Shown here: piece after piece, positions 1 to 10,441 of the stretch
Numbering within the stretch: the stretch's first letter is position 1
How the letters are laid out: each line of letters opens with the position of its first letter
Assembly (NCBI RefSeq): GCF_028858725.1
Contig: NC_084774.1
Coordinates: forward strand, 8,964,001-9,028,000
Origin: Colius striatus
Taxonomy: Eukaryota; Chordata; Aves; Coliiformes; Coliidae
Direction: 5' to 3'
DNA: 64,000 bases
Notes under the pieces: generated by a model
What the model was told of the DNA's origin: nothing
Database searches by the model: none
What the model saw: the letters and a program-made list of their open reading frames with translations, nothing else
Position numbers and translations under genes: made by a program

Positions 1-754
1 AGCAGAGGGAACGAGACCAGCCCACTCAGTCCCACTTGTTGGAACAGACTCCAGCCACCCTTGGCCCCCACTCACAAGACAGGCAAATCCACTCTTCTGC
101 CTGCAGATTGCCCCCTCTGTCCTTTTGCTGGAGGTGGCTCTGGGCTCCCTGCCTCCATGGCAGGTGGGGGTGAGCTGAGCCCTCCCTGTGCTCTGGGACT
201 TTGAGTGCTAACACACCCCCAGCCTGCCTCAATTCACCCAGTGCTCTTCCAACAAGGGGCTTCTACCTGGTTCTGAAGCCAGCACCTTTCTGTGATTGCA
301 GGTTCCTGCCCAGGCTCATCCCTGGCTGCTGCAGGGGTTACTTCTGTGCTGACCCAAGGATGGGACTGAGCTACACCAGTGCTGCAGGAGGAGGGTGCTG
401 ACCCTGCTGGGAGGCAGAGGTGAGACTGAGAGCAGTCATGTCTAGCATTCCACACACTGTGAAGTGACCAGATAAAGGTTTGGGAGGTTCAGTTCTCCGT
501 CAGTGGATCCAGTTACATGGGTGGGAGTGTTTAGCACCCAGCAGCCTGGGTCAGGCAATGCTGCAGCACCAGGTCAGCAGTTCAAAAGGCAGCAAATGTG
601 GACTTGCATGGAACTGTCTTTCAATGAAACCCTGGATCTGGTTTCTTGAGGTGCCTCCAGAGCAGGACAGTAAGTTTTCACTTATTCCCACCCTGGCTCA
701 GGAACAGTGTTGTCAGCAGCAGCAGGGATCTGATCATTGCCATGCACTCAGCTC
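1..754. other. Intergenic, no gene recognised
   Basis: Short open frames occur on both strands, but none shows a domain, a convincing splice pattern or similarity to a family I know. A GATA-like motif (CCAGATAAAG) lies near 469. Nothing else stands out. Confidence 0.5.
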
Positions 755-1269
755 TGGGGAGGCTGCACCTCCAATACTGAGCCCAGCTCTGGGCCCCTCT
801 CTACAGAAGGACATAGAGGTGCTGGAGAGGATCCAGAGGCTGGTACCAAGCTGGGGAAGGATTTGGAGCACATCTCAGCTGAGGAAGGGCTGAGGGAGCT
901 GGGGCTGCTGAGCCTGGAGAAGGTTCAGGGGAAACCTTCTCACTCTACAACTACCTGCAAGGAAGCTGCAGTGAGGTGGGGTGGGTCTGTTCTCCCTGGT
1001 AACAAGCACTAGAACAAGAGGAAACGGCCTCAAGTGTCACCAGGGGAGGTTGAGGCTGGATGTGAGGAGGGATTTCCTTGGTGCCAGGGCTGTCAGGCAT
1101 TGGAACAGCTCCCAGGGAGCTGCTGGAGTCACCGTCCCTGGAGGGGTTTCAGAGCTGGGTGGGTGTTGCCCTGAGGGCAATGGGCTGGTGGGTGATGGGG
1201 CTGGGACAGAGGCTGCACCATGGGCTGAAAGGGCTCTTCCAGCTGAAACCACTCTGTGATTCTATGATT
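755..1269 (+). repeat. CR1 LINE 3' fragment
   Basis: This is a 5'-truncated CR1 non-LTR retrotransposon. It carries the end of the reverse-transcriptase frame (a remnant reading roughly 'ELGLLSLEKVQG') followed by the 3' UTR, and ends in the CR1-type tail CTGTGATTCTATGATT. The frame is degenerate, so the copy is dead. The same subfamily recurs inverted at 52484-52850. Confidence 0.85.
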
Positions 1270-1830
1270 GTGAGCATCAGGAGGGCAGCTGTGCAGTACA
1301 CAAGAGCCTGGTTGGCCCCGAGAGGCTTCCCTGACAAAAGGTCACTTACAGGATCTCACACGGCAACCGGGGTCACGTCTGAAGGATGTTTCAGCCCATC
1401 AGCCGCGGTTTGACTCCCTTGAATCTGCTCCCAAGGTCCTTGGCCTGTGAGGCTCAGGTCTGGGCACTGCCTCCACATGAACCAAACCAGAATGTATCAG
1501 TAGCTGCTGGTGCCCTTTGGCTTACATCAGGTTTCTGGGAAGCAGAGCCAGGAAGCGTGCAGTGACCGCAGCCGTGGTGCCCTTACACAACCCGGCCTGT
1601 GTGCAGCAACGAGCACGCTGTGCCTTGTTATCTGGGCCAACACAAAACAGGAGCCTTCCCAAAGTCACTCTCTGCTTCCTCTGCAGACAATCCAGTCCCT
1701 GTCTCAGCCAGCCTGAGGGGAGCAGCTGGAGCAGCCTCCTGGGCCTGGGTTTCTCAGTGTTGCTGAGCCCGTGTCAATGCTCCCCCAGCTGTGCCCTGGG
1801 GGGTTTGGGGCTTTCCCAGCTGCTCCAAAC
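1270..1830. other. Intergenic, no gene recognised
   Basis: Unique sequence between a CR1 fragment and a minisatellite. I see no coding or RNA feature. Confidence 0.45.
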
Positions 1831-2047
1831 ACAAAGGGGCTGCAGCTGTGCCCCAGACACAAAGAGGCTCCAGCTGTGCCCCAGACACAAAGGGGCCCCA
1901 GCTGTGCCCCAGACACAAAGAGGCTCCAGCTGTGCCCCAGACACAAAGGGGCCCCAGCTGTGCCCCAGACACAAAGGGGCTCCAGCTGTGCCCCAGACAC
2001 AAAGGGGCCCCAGCTGTGCCCCAGACACAAAGGGGCTCCAGCTGTGC
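1831..2047. repeat. 28-bp minisatellite, about 7.7 copies
   Basis: Near-perfect tandem copies of a 28-bp unit built around ACACAAAGGGGCTCCAGCTG. Units alternate between AAAGGGG and AAAGAGG and between CCCC and CTCC, so variants are interleaved along the array. Because 28 is not a multiple of 3, all frames cycle through the repeat, which explains the low-complexity open frames on both strands here. Confidence 0.9.
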
Positions 2048-2361
2048 AGGGGCTCAGCTACAACCTGCATCCCTGTTCTGTGGAAGTGCAGGGAGGGAGC
2101 TCTCAGGGCTGTGGGGGTCTGGCTGCTGCTCCTGGGGCACAGGCACTTGGGTTCTGGGCATTTCCCACTGTGAAGAGGAAGAAGGGAGCAGAGGAAGGTT
2201 TGGGGAGCTGAGCTCAGCCCAGGGCCAGGCTCCTGTGCGTTTGTTCAGCCTCAGATCACACAGATGCCCCCACGAGGGTTTCTGTTCCTGCCTCTGCTCC
2301 CTCCCGGGACACGGGAGCCGGGCAGGTGATTTCTTGGGTCTCTGTGTTCTTCCCAGAAGCC

Positions 2362-2585
2362 AGATAAGGGCTCTGCAGTTGGGAAACTGGGGAGATAAGG
2401 AGTGTACACTCCCCACTCCACAACCCGAAACATCAGCTGGGCCGAGATCAAACCGGAGCTGTTCCCTCGCCCAGTTTCGTTACCGGTGCCTGGCTGTGAC
2501 AGCGGCAGGAACAACCCCACCTGTGACTCAGCAGGAACAACCCCACCTGTGACTCAGCAGGAACAACCCCACGTGTGACTCAGCA
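2362..2585. promoter_or_regulatory. Candidate enhancer: two GATA sites plus three NF-E2/MARE sites in a 26-bp repeat
   Basis: AGATAAG, the GATA-factor core in its optimal context, occurs at 2362-2368 and 2393-2399. About 130 bp on, a 26-bp unit is tandemly repeated from about 2498 to 2585, and each of three units carries a perfect TGACTCAGCA at 2524-2533, 2550-2559 and 2576-2585. That decamer is the consensus of NF-E2, Bach/Maf and Nrf2 (antioxidant response) sites and contains an AP-1 core. GATA plus tandem NF-E2 sites is the layout of erythroid enhancers such as beta-globin HS2. Enhancer function is inferred; the motifs are seen directly. Confidence 0.5.
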
Positions 2586-2599
2586 CCTCTTGTTTACAG

Positions 2600-3689
2600 A
2601 GATGCCTCTGACGCAGCACTTGCAGCCGTGAGGCAGCCACTGGCTCTTCCCAGGCCGTGCTGTGGCCCATCCCCTGATCCTGCCTCTCCTCGTGGCGCAG
2701 AGATGAGCTGTCAGAGTTTCCCCCACGCCGAGGATGTGGCTGCGGGCTTGGGGGAGATGGTTCCCTGCAGAGGAAGGGTTGGTCTCTTGAGGTGGCTCCC
2801 AAGCTCTTTAGATTCAGCACTTGGCCTTTGTGGGAGCTGCTTTCATCTTGAGGGCAAAGGCCCTGTGCCAGGAGCCCGGTGCTGTGAGGGTACCTGGGTG
2901 TTGCACAGAGTAAAGACCTCGTGTCCAAGTAGAGCCTCATTTAATGTCCAAGGAGAGAATCTTGGTGCCTCACAGGCCACCCTGTGCCCCTGAGACAGAG
3001 GCACATGGGAGGGAGCAGAGGTGCAGCTGCAGCCCCCAGCCACAGGGGCTGCCCCCGTGCTGGTGACTCACTGCTCCCAGGGTGGGCAGTGAGGTGTCCT
3101 TTCTGGGAACAACAAATCCCTTCTTCCTCTCTCTGACTGTCTCTGGAACCCTTGTTTCAGGCTTTTGGGGTGTTTTGGTGGGACTGTGACTCAAAAGAAC
3201 AGCCTTCCCCCCCCATGCCCCCCCAAAACCTGCTGAGGGAAAGCTACAGATGAGATGGCATCAGGTTATTTGACTTCTGAGAATCACAGAGGAGTTCCTG
3301 GCTGGGAACTGAACTGGAACACACGAGATGTGACTCTGCAGGTTCCTGTTTCAGGAAAGCACTGAAGGATACACTTGGTGAATGTGCTTCAGCCTCAGAG
3401 CACTGCTTATGGCTCACATGGAACACAGATGTCTGTGTTGCACCAGGCCAGGGGGTGACTGAGGGCCTCTGAAGGTTCAGTGGGACATCTGTTTGGCTGA
3501 AGGACCTCAGGTGATGGAGCTTGTACCAAAGAAGGTTGGTACAGCAAAGGTTTGGGCAGTGGGGCTGGGCAGTGGAGCCTTCCCCAACATGTCCTTGTTC
3601 CATCACAGCCACTGTGGCAGGGAACAGGGATGGGAGGGGGAAGCAGCATCTGCACCAGATGGCAGAGACTCAGCTGCCAGCCAGTGAAA
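2600..3689. other. Intergenic, no gene recognised
   Basis: Unique GC-moderate sequence. Open frames of up to about 120 codons exist on both strands but have no domain and no good splice context. I see nothing I can support. Confidence 0.4.
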
Positions 3690-4174
3690 GCTGGGCACAG
3701 AGGAAGCTGCTGAGGTTCAGTGAGGGCAAGGGCAGAGTCCTGCCCCTGGGGAGGAACAAGCCCTGCACCAGGACAGGCTGGGGGTGAGCTGCTGGAGAGC
3801 AGCTCCAGGAGAGGGACCTGGGAGTGCTGAGAGGCAGCTCTGTTGGGGCTGTTCAGCCTGGGGAAGAGAAGCCTGAGCTCAGGGGCACCTCAGCAACACT
3901 CACAAGGACCTAAAGGGTTTGTCAAGAGGATGGGATGACGCTTTTTTCTCAACTGCCAGGACAAGGAGTGATGGACATCAACTGGCCCAGGAGGAGAAAG
4001 TCCTTTGGTGCTGAGGTGAGGGAGCCCTGGCCCAGGCTGCCCAGGGAGGGTGTGGAGGCTCCTTCTCAGGAGGTTTCCAACCCCCCCGGACACGTTCCTG
4101 TGCCCCCTGAGCCAGGGGAACTCGCTGCAGCAGCTCTGCAGGGCCCTGCCAGCCCCCAGCATTCCATGATTCAG
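3690..4174 (+). repeat. CR1 LINE 3' fragment
   Basis: 5'-truncated CR1 copy with the reverse-transcriptase tail region, the typical 'gtgctgaggtgagggagccctgg' block of this subfamily in degenerate form, and a 3' end near ATTCCATGATT. The coding frame is broken. It belongs to the same subfamily as the copies at 23041-23398, 30437-30700 and 38082-38520. Confidence 0.8.
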
Positions 4175-6230
4175 CCATGCACGGCACAGAGGATCAGCAG
4201 TGTCATACAGATTACTGAGACTTCATCCAAATTTGTTTTAAGGAAAGGATGCTTCATCCTGAGAGTCCCTGAGCAAATACACCAACTGCCTCATCTGCAG
4301 CTACTGCTCATAGCCTGACAATGTGACTGTGGGAAAGGCAAAGCTGCTGCAGAGACAGCTCAGCACAAGCATGTGGGAATGTGGCATCTTCAAGAGGACA
4401 CTGAGAACAGCCTTGGAATGTGGAAACACGTTTGGCAGCGGCAGCTCCAGGGAGAGACAGTGCAAGAGAGAGGGGAGGAAGAGAGTCCTGCCTCCAGAAA
4501 GTCATTCTGGGTGCCTAAAAGTAAATGTCAGGCAGGATTCCACAGCTGAGTAACTCAGTGCAAGGTTTCCATGTGAAGAGCACCGAGTTTATGGCAGGAA
4601 TGTAGGTCAGTTTCCCCAGCCACGCTGCCTGTGCTGGCCAAGCCTCAGCCCTCAGTCATTTTCCTACCCAAGGCTGTGGCTGCTTTTAGTGCTGCTCTGT
4701 TCCTTTCTTGCAGCAGGACACTGAAGCAGCATTCCCTCCTGAGGCAGAGTGCTGTGGGTGAAGGCTCCTGGTCAGATTCATGCTGGTTATCAGAGCCAGC
4801 TGTGCTGATGGCTGGGGCTGCATCCCTGAGCTGGCTTTGGCTATAAGGAAGCCCAAGAGTGAGCAGAGAAACTAATGGAGAGCTCCCAGCAGTTGCTATG
4901 GAATCAAACCATTCTGTGACAAGCTCCTTTTGCCAGAGGAGCAGCAAAAAAAGCCAACTCTGGATTTCAGGAGCACAAGAGACAAACCAGAGTGGCAAAG
5001 CTGCAGGAAATGCCTGAGGCCCAGCAAACAAATGTTCTGTGGCAGGAATATTTCATGTGGGATTTCCAGCTTGGATGAAATTCCTGTGTGAAAAAGCACC
5101 TGCTCTGCTTCCTCTGGCTCCTTTCATCCCAACAACAGCTCAGCAAAGGCTCTTCCCATCTCCCCACTGCCTCTTATTTCCTTGGGAGATCAGGTTTGAG
5201 ATGAAACTTTGCCAGAGGGGTTTTGGAGAGGGCAGCAGCCTCTCAGCTGCCTCCAGGGCAGGGGCAGCTCAGCCTGGTTTTCACCCATTGCCCACGTTGC
5301 TTTTGGGCAGCCTGCAGCCACACAGAGGGGAGTTATTCCTGTCAGCCTCTGAGAGCGGTCCCAGGACTGAAAGGCAAACCCCGTCTGTGCTGCTGCTGGG
5401 AGAAGCCAAGCAGTGGAGCTGCAAGCAGAGGCAGAACCCACCTCCCCCGAGGGCTGGACGCTGCTCTCTGGCGCTGCTGGCTGGTCACCATCTGCAGCCA
5501 GCAGAGTCCTTGTCACTGAAAGGGATGATGGCCAAGCCCAGGGCAGTTGCTTTTCTCCCCCCCTTGGCTGATCCTTCTGCACATTGTCTCCCTGGACTCA
5601 GCCCACGTGCCAGCAGAGGCCCCAGGACAGTGTTTCACACGGCAAGGACTTGCCTAAATCAATTCAGAAACCTTCAAACCTGCCTCAGCCCAGCTTTTTA
5701 GCTGAGGGTTGTTGGGACCATCTATGATTCCAAACTCCCCAGGGGCACCCTCGTGGTTACTTGTGAGCACATACTTGTGGGAACCACAACTAACCCAACA
5801 GGCTCAGCTAAAGCACCATCACTGAGGAGCCACAACCTCAGAGCTGCAGTCAAGTGGCCTTTCCTGCTGGAGATGGCTCTGACACGTGCCAAGGCAGAGC
5901 CTCACCTCACATCAACTGATGGCTACACGTGGGGATCACAAAGGGTTAAACACCCCAGTGCCCACTTCTCTCCCAGCATGAGAGGCAGCTGAGGGAGGGA
6001 GTTTTCCCATGGCAACATGGTCTTATTCTGGTTGTAAATGGTGGGTTCAAACAGACCAACAGCTGCCAAACAGCTTCAGCAAGGCCACAGTGCCCAGAGA
6101 CACCTTGGGCTCATTATCACAGCATGAATATTCAAGTGAACACCCTGAATGTGGTAATGAGCTAAAGAGGTTCATGGCAAACACAGGTGACTGTGTTCAT
6201 TAAACATCCCCCCAGGGAGGGGAGAGAGCC
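4175..6230. other. Intergenic; one 220-codon open frame of doubtful status
   Basis: A plus-strand frame at 5039-5701 is open for 220 codons. Its predicted product is proline-, serine- and leucine-rich with no motif I recognise, and I see no splice or promoter support, so I treat it as chance in GC-rich DNA. No other feature is supported. Confidence 0.4.
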
Positions 6231-6237
6231 TGTGGGG

Positions 6238-6245
6238 TATAAAAG
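6238..6245 (+). promoter_or_regulatory. Orphan TATA box
   Basis: TATAAAAG sits in a G-rich context and is the best TATA element in the intergenic interval. A start site would be expected near 6268. The implied first exon ends at 6376 in a strong splice donor (CCCAG|GTGAGAC), and a second strong donor (CACAGG|GTAAGT) follows at 6468. No coding sequence could be assigned downstream on the plus strand, so this could start a non-coding or rapidly evolving transcript. It is equally possible that it is chance. Confidence 0.35.
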
Positions 6246-6379
6246 TCCTCAGCAACAGGGAGCCAGAGCTCTCCTGAGGTCAGTTATCCTTGGAGCTCCT
6301 GCTCCCCACAGTTCTTCTAGGTTTTGGAGCCTTTTTTTCACTCCATTCTCCACTCAGAGGGAGACTGAAGACCCAGGTG

Positions 6380-7447
6380 AGACAGCTGCTGGGTTCTACT
6401 CCTCCTCCCTCAGGACACCCCTTCAGTGATAAGCGTGCTGCTTCACCCAGGGGGGAGGAACTCACAGGGTAAGTACTTCCCACTGTATTTCAGTGATGGA
6501 TCAGCACCAGTGCTGTACTTATCAACATCCTGACCTGTTCTCCAGCCTCCTGCAACTGTGGCTCAGGAACCAAACCCTTGGCTTTGTGGAGCTGCTCCCA
6601 GTGAAGCCCCCAGGGAGGGACTAAGAGCAGATGTCAAGCTCTCACCCTTAATGTGACCAGTTCTGGGATGTGTCAGTAGGACACATGTAGGAGCTTAAAG
6701 AAGAGCCTGAAGATGGCCCAAGAGGGAAGAAAAGAAGCCCTGGAAAGGATGTGAAACCCACTCCTCTGTGACAGGTTCACTTCAGTTTAGCAGAGGGTAG
6801 GAAGGATGCCTGGGGCACACACCCCATCCACATCTCCTGCTTCTGCTCTGCAACAGGCAGAGCTGGCCAGAGCCTGCCACAAGATGCTGGACTCAGCACA
6901 GAGCTGTGTCTGTTTTGTCCTGGTGCTTCCCCCAGTTCTGTGGGACAGGGTGTGCCAGGGACTGGGGTGAGATCTGCCCTCAGCAGCCCCATCTGGCTCC
7001 CAAACCACTGCTGCCTCGTCCTGGGGTGGGATGGGAGTGGGTAGTACCAGCAAAAATGGGCACTGACTCAGCAATTGTGTCTTCCCAGAGCTCCACATGA
7101 AGCTGAGCTGACCCTGCCTGGACAGCACTGGCATTTCAGGCTGCTCAAAAGCACTGCAAGTGGGCTCTCTGGGTTTTTCTGGAGTGCTCTTGCCTCAGGC
7201 TGCTCAGGGCTCATGCTACAGGGGAATTCCAGATGGGTGAGAGAAAGTTAATCTGTTGCCTGTGTTCTAATGGAGACAAGCAGAATGCCTGGCAGGATTG
7301 TTAGACTGAGCTTTTATCTCAGTGTAAAGCACACAAAGCACAAAGTGACTCCCAGCTATGGGTGATGAGTGTGTTTCCCCTGGGGAAGGTAAAGCAGCTC
7401 TTCAGAGAAAGAAATGGCTGTAGACAGGCATGGGCAAAACAGGTCCC
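6380..7447. other. Intergenic, no gene recognised
   Basis: No domain-bearing frame. Around 7320-7390 there is an exon-like segment (acceptor TTTTATCTCAG, then an open stretch, then donor GGAAG|GTAAAG). Its short translation matches nothing I know. Confidence 0.35.
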
Positions 7448-7572
7448 TCATAGAATCACAGCATGGGAGGGTTGGAAGGGACCTGTAGAGCTCATCCAGT
7501 CCAACCTCCTGTCAAAGCAGGTGCCACTTGGATCAGGTCATAGGAACGTGTCCAGGTGGGTTCTGACCTGAG
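7448..7572 (-). repeat. CR1 LINE 3' end
   Basis: About 125 bp of CR1 3' UTR in reverse orientation. It begins with the complement of the CR1 tail (ATAGAATCACAGCATGGGAG) and runs into the 'GTGTCCAGGTGGGTTCTGA' block. A longer copy of the same subfamily sits at 17609-17845. Confidence 0.85.
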
Positions 7573-7821
7573 GAGCTGGTGGCATTTCGGTCTCAGTGTT
7601 GGAGGTGGCACAAGGGAGCCACTGGAAAGGCAAAACCATTTTAAAGCCTGTGCTTCACTGAAGTCCTCAAGCACAAGTCTAAAAGATGATAAATGATTGA
7701 CTAATGACCAAAAACTGACGCAGGTCCCAGGTCCCAGCATGGCACCTCACACCACCCCAGTGGGGTTTGTTTTAGAGGAGCTTGTGCATCGACTGCTCTC
7801 ACTTTCAGGCTTGTCACCTCA

Positions 7822-8051
7822 ATCAATGACCTCAAGTTACCCCAGGGGAGGTTGAGGCTGGAGCTGAGGCAGAACTGTTTCCCTGAGAGGGGTGTCAGCC
7901 CCTGTGCCAGGCTGCCCAGGGAGCTGGGGAAGTGCCCATCTCTGGATGGATCCCAAAGCCATGGGGCTGAGGGCTGTGGGTCAGGGTGAGGGCAGGGGGT
8001 GAACTCCAGAAGCTTCAAGAGCTTTTCCAACCCAAATGATTCTGTGATCAC
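7822..8051 (+). repeat. CR1 LINE 3' fragment
   Basis: CR1 3' UTR with the block CCCAGGGGAGGTTGAGGCTG and tail CCAAATGATTCTGTGATC. It is closely related to the copy at 50428-50702. Confidence 0.85.
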
Positions 8052-9669
8052 TTCAGTCCTATTTCACTGCTCTGTCCTGAGACACCATGAGCAGAACAGA
8101 CCTGCTTTGAGAGTCTGAAGCTGCAACAAAAGCAACTGAAGGAGATGTCATCACTGTCTTTGTGCAGCCAGTTATGACCAGACAGAGCAGATGGAACCAA
8201 AAGCCCCAGCTGAGTTAGCAGCACAGCAGAGTCTTTGTGCTTCAGGTAGAGGAATCACAGGTGGCAGATGATCAGGAGATCCAGGCCAGGCTGTGCTTGC
8301 GCCGACAGATCTTTATCTTGCAGCTGTTAGCTGATGAAGCTGAGTTCCTCCAGCTCAGTCATGCTGCAGCAGGAGCACATTAACTGCAGTGAATGTTTAC
8401 CAGCTGGGCTTCCCCAGTAGATAAATCCTATCAGGTAGGTGCACTCTGTCTGCAAGGGTGGAAAACCCTGAGTGCTCTGGGAGCCAAGCAGCTGCAGCTG
8501 AACACCCCACCAAGTACCTGCTGTCACTGTGCCAGGAGCTGACTAAATGGCAACAAACCTTCCAGTGCTGCTTTCTGGGAAATCCTGTTTCTTGTTCTGG
8601 CCATCAGAGCGAGCTGGTGCTCAGGGATCACAGCTGCTGCCCCTTTCTGGCTGAAAAACTCTCCCACCCTGGAGAGCTCGGGGTCCTGAAGGCAGGCTTG
8701 CTGTAACTGCAGCCCTCCTGCTGCTGTGTGCCACAAGCAGCCTTTGTGTGCAGAAACTTGGGAGAACAGCTGTGGCCTCGAGCTCAAAACTGGTTTTTGT
8801 CCCTGGTTTCCTACAGAAAAGGGGGAGGAAGAGATGTGAGCAGAGTATGTAGCAAGCCTGGAAAACCCCCAGTGCCCCATTAAACACACACTTCAAGTTG
8901 TTAAAGGATTTTGTTTCTCCTCAGCATGCACTTTTGTCAACCAGCCACTGTTTCACATCTTAATTGCTGGCACCAACCCTGCCAACCAAAACAAGAGCCA
9001 GGACCACAGACACCTGGAAGACACTCAGCGGCTTTCAGAGATGGCCAAGTGAGATTTCCCTTACCAGTGTCCACCAGGTATCCCTCAGCCCTACATCACT
9101 TGCAGCACCTACAGAAAGTGCCACTTCTTCCAGGAGCTGAGTGACCTTCAAGGGATTCTTCTACATGCAGAAGGTTGAAAGTGAGCCTCATGGAATCTCT
9201 GGTGTCTGAGGTCTCCTGCAGTTGAATTCTTCTTGGATATGGCATTGCCATTGGCACCATTCAGATTCTAACCCAGGTACTGTTTACCACCTGTTCTAAC
9301 AGCAGGAAGGAACTAAAAGGGATTTGGTATCTTTTCTAACCATTTGCCAAGCCTGCTCCTGTCCTGGCACCCCTGAGAAGCAAGGTGCTGCATTCCAGCA
9401 TGCAATCCTGGATCCATGTGCTCAGTGACACAGCCCAGCTGCCCTCACGCCCTGACCCACACAGGAGGGAACTCACTGTGTTCCCTCACTAGATACAAAT
9501 GCAGAGCTGCATGCAGTGTAGCAGAAAAGTTCTTTCACAATGACAAATGATATATTTGCTCAGAGCTTAACTAACACCCCTTAGTTATGGGAGCAAAGAG
9601 GACAGAGTGGTCACCAGTGCCAGGAGCAACCAAGACGAGTGAGGAGCAACATCTGTTGTTTCAGCAAGA
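8052..9669. other. Intergenic downstream of ARFRP1; one weak minus-strand exon candidate
   Basis: No established gene. A minus-strand segment at 8327-8449 has a good acceptor (CACCCTTGCAG), an open frame of 40 codons and a stop, but it matches no protein I know. The rest is unique, unremarkable sequence. Confidence 0.35.
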
Positions 9670-9688
9670 GAAGTTCCAAGAAGTAAGC

Positions 9689-9694
9689 TTTATT
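9689..9694 (-). terminator. ARFRP1: ARFRP1 poly(A) signal
   Basis: TTTATT on the plus strand reads AATAAA on the minus strand, about 750 bp past the ARFRP1 stop codon. It is the first canonical signal after that stop, so the 3' UTR probably covers about 9670-10441. Confidence 0.7.
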
Positions 9695-10441
9695 GCATAC
9701 TGATTGCTCCCTGCCTAGAGGTTCAGCTTTCACCCTAGAAAGATCCCAGAGAGGCCTCAATTCAGTCCAGGTACAGAAGATACCAATGGTTCTTAGGATG
9801 TGGGAGCCTGGCAGTGCTTCTGGAGTTGTCCATCACCGACACTCACTTTCAACAGCTCTGCACTGTCAGCTGCTGCCTTCCCCACAGGTAAAAGTCACAC
9901 ATCAATGTTCAGGCTGAAACACTGAGTTCTAAGCAAAGCCGTCTCTCCCAGTTATACAAACAGCAGTGTTAACAGGGCCAGTAACACCCCCTCTAGTAAC
10001 CATGGGGCTGGAGCAGCAAGGTGTCTTCTCATTTAGAAGGGCCAGCCGTTCCCTAGGCTCTCCCTCCCCTCTCACATTCACCTACACAGAATCTTCAGGA
10101 GTTCCTTCATGGCACTGGCCTCTGGCCTGTAAAGACTTACAAATCAAGGATCACAAAGTCAGGCTGCAAGAAGTGAAGTCCTTTGGCTCTGCAGTGATGT
10201 GGAGGCTGCCACTCGCTCTGTGCTCTCAGACTGGTGGTGGAATACTTACTGCAGGAGATTCCCACCCCCCACCCTGCTGGAATCCTCTGCTCAAGTGTTT
10301 TAGACATGGAGAAAGAGAATGTTTGTCTCCACATTTAGGAAAGAAGCAGCTGCAACAGGAATCCAGTGGATCACCTTCTTTACAGGGAACACAAAGCAGA
10401 GTGGGAAAGGCCTGTCCGCTGCCGGGCCGCCTCCCGCTCCC

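Noticed and set aside
480-893. Possible novel protein with Gln/Ser-rich start
   Set aside because: The second half is the decayed CR1 reverse-transcriptase tail, and the first half has no recognisable feature.
5039-5701. 220-codon plus-strand frame
   Set aside because: Low-complexity composition, no domain, no promoter or splice support; chance openness in GC-rich DNA is likely.
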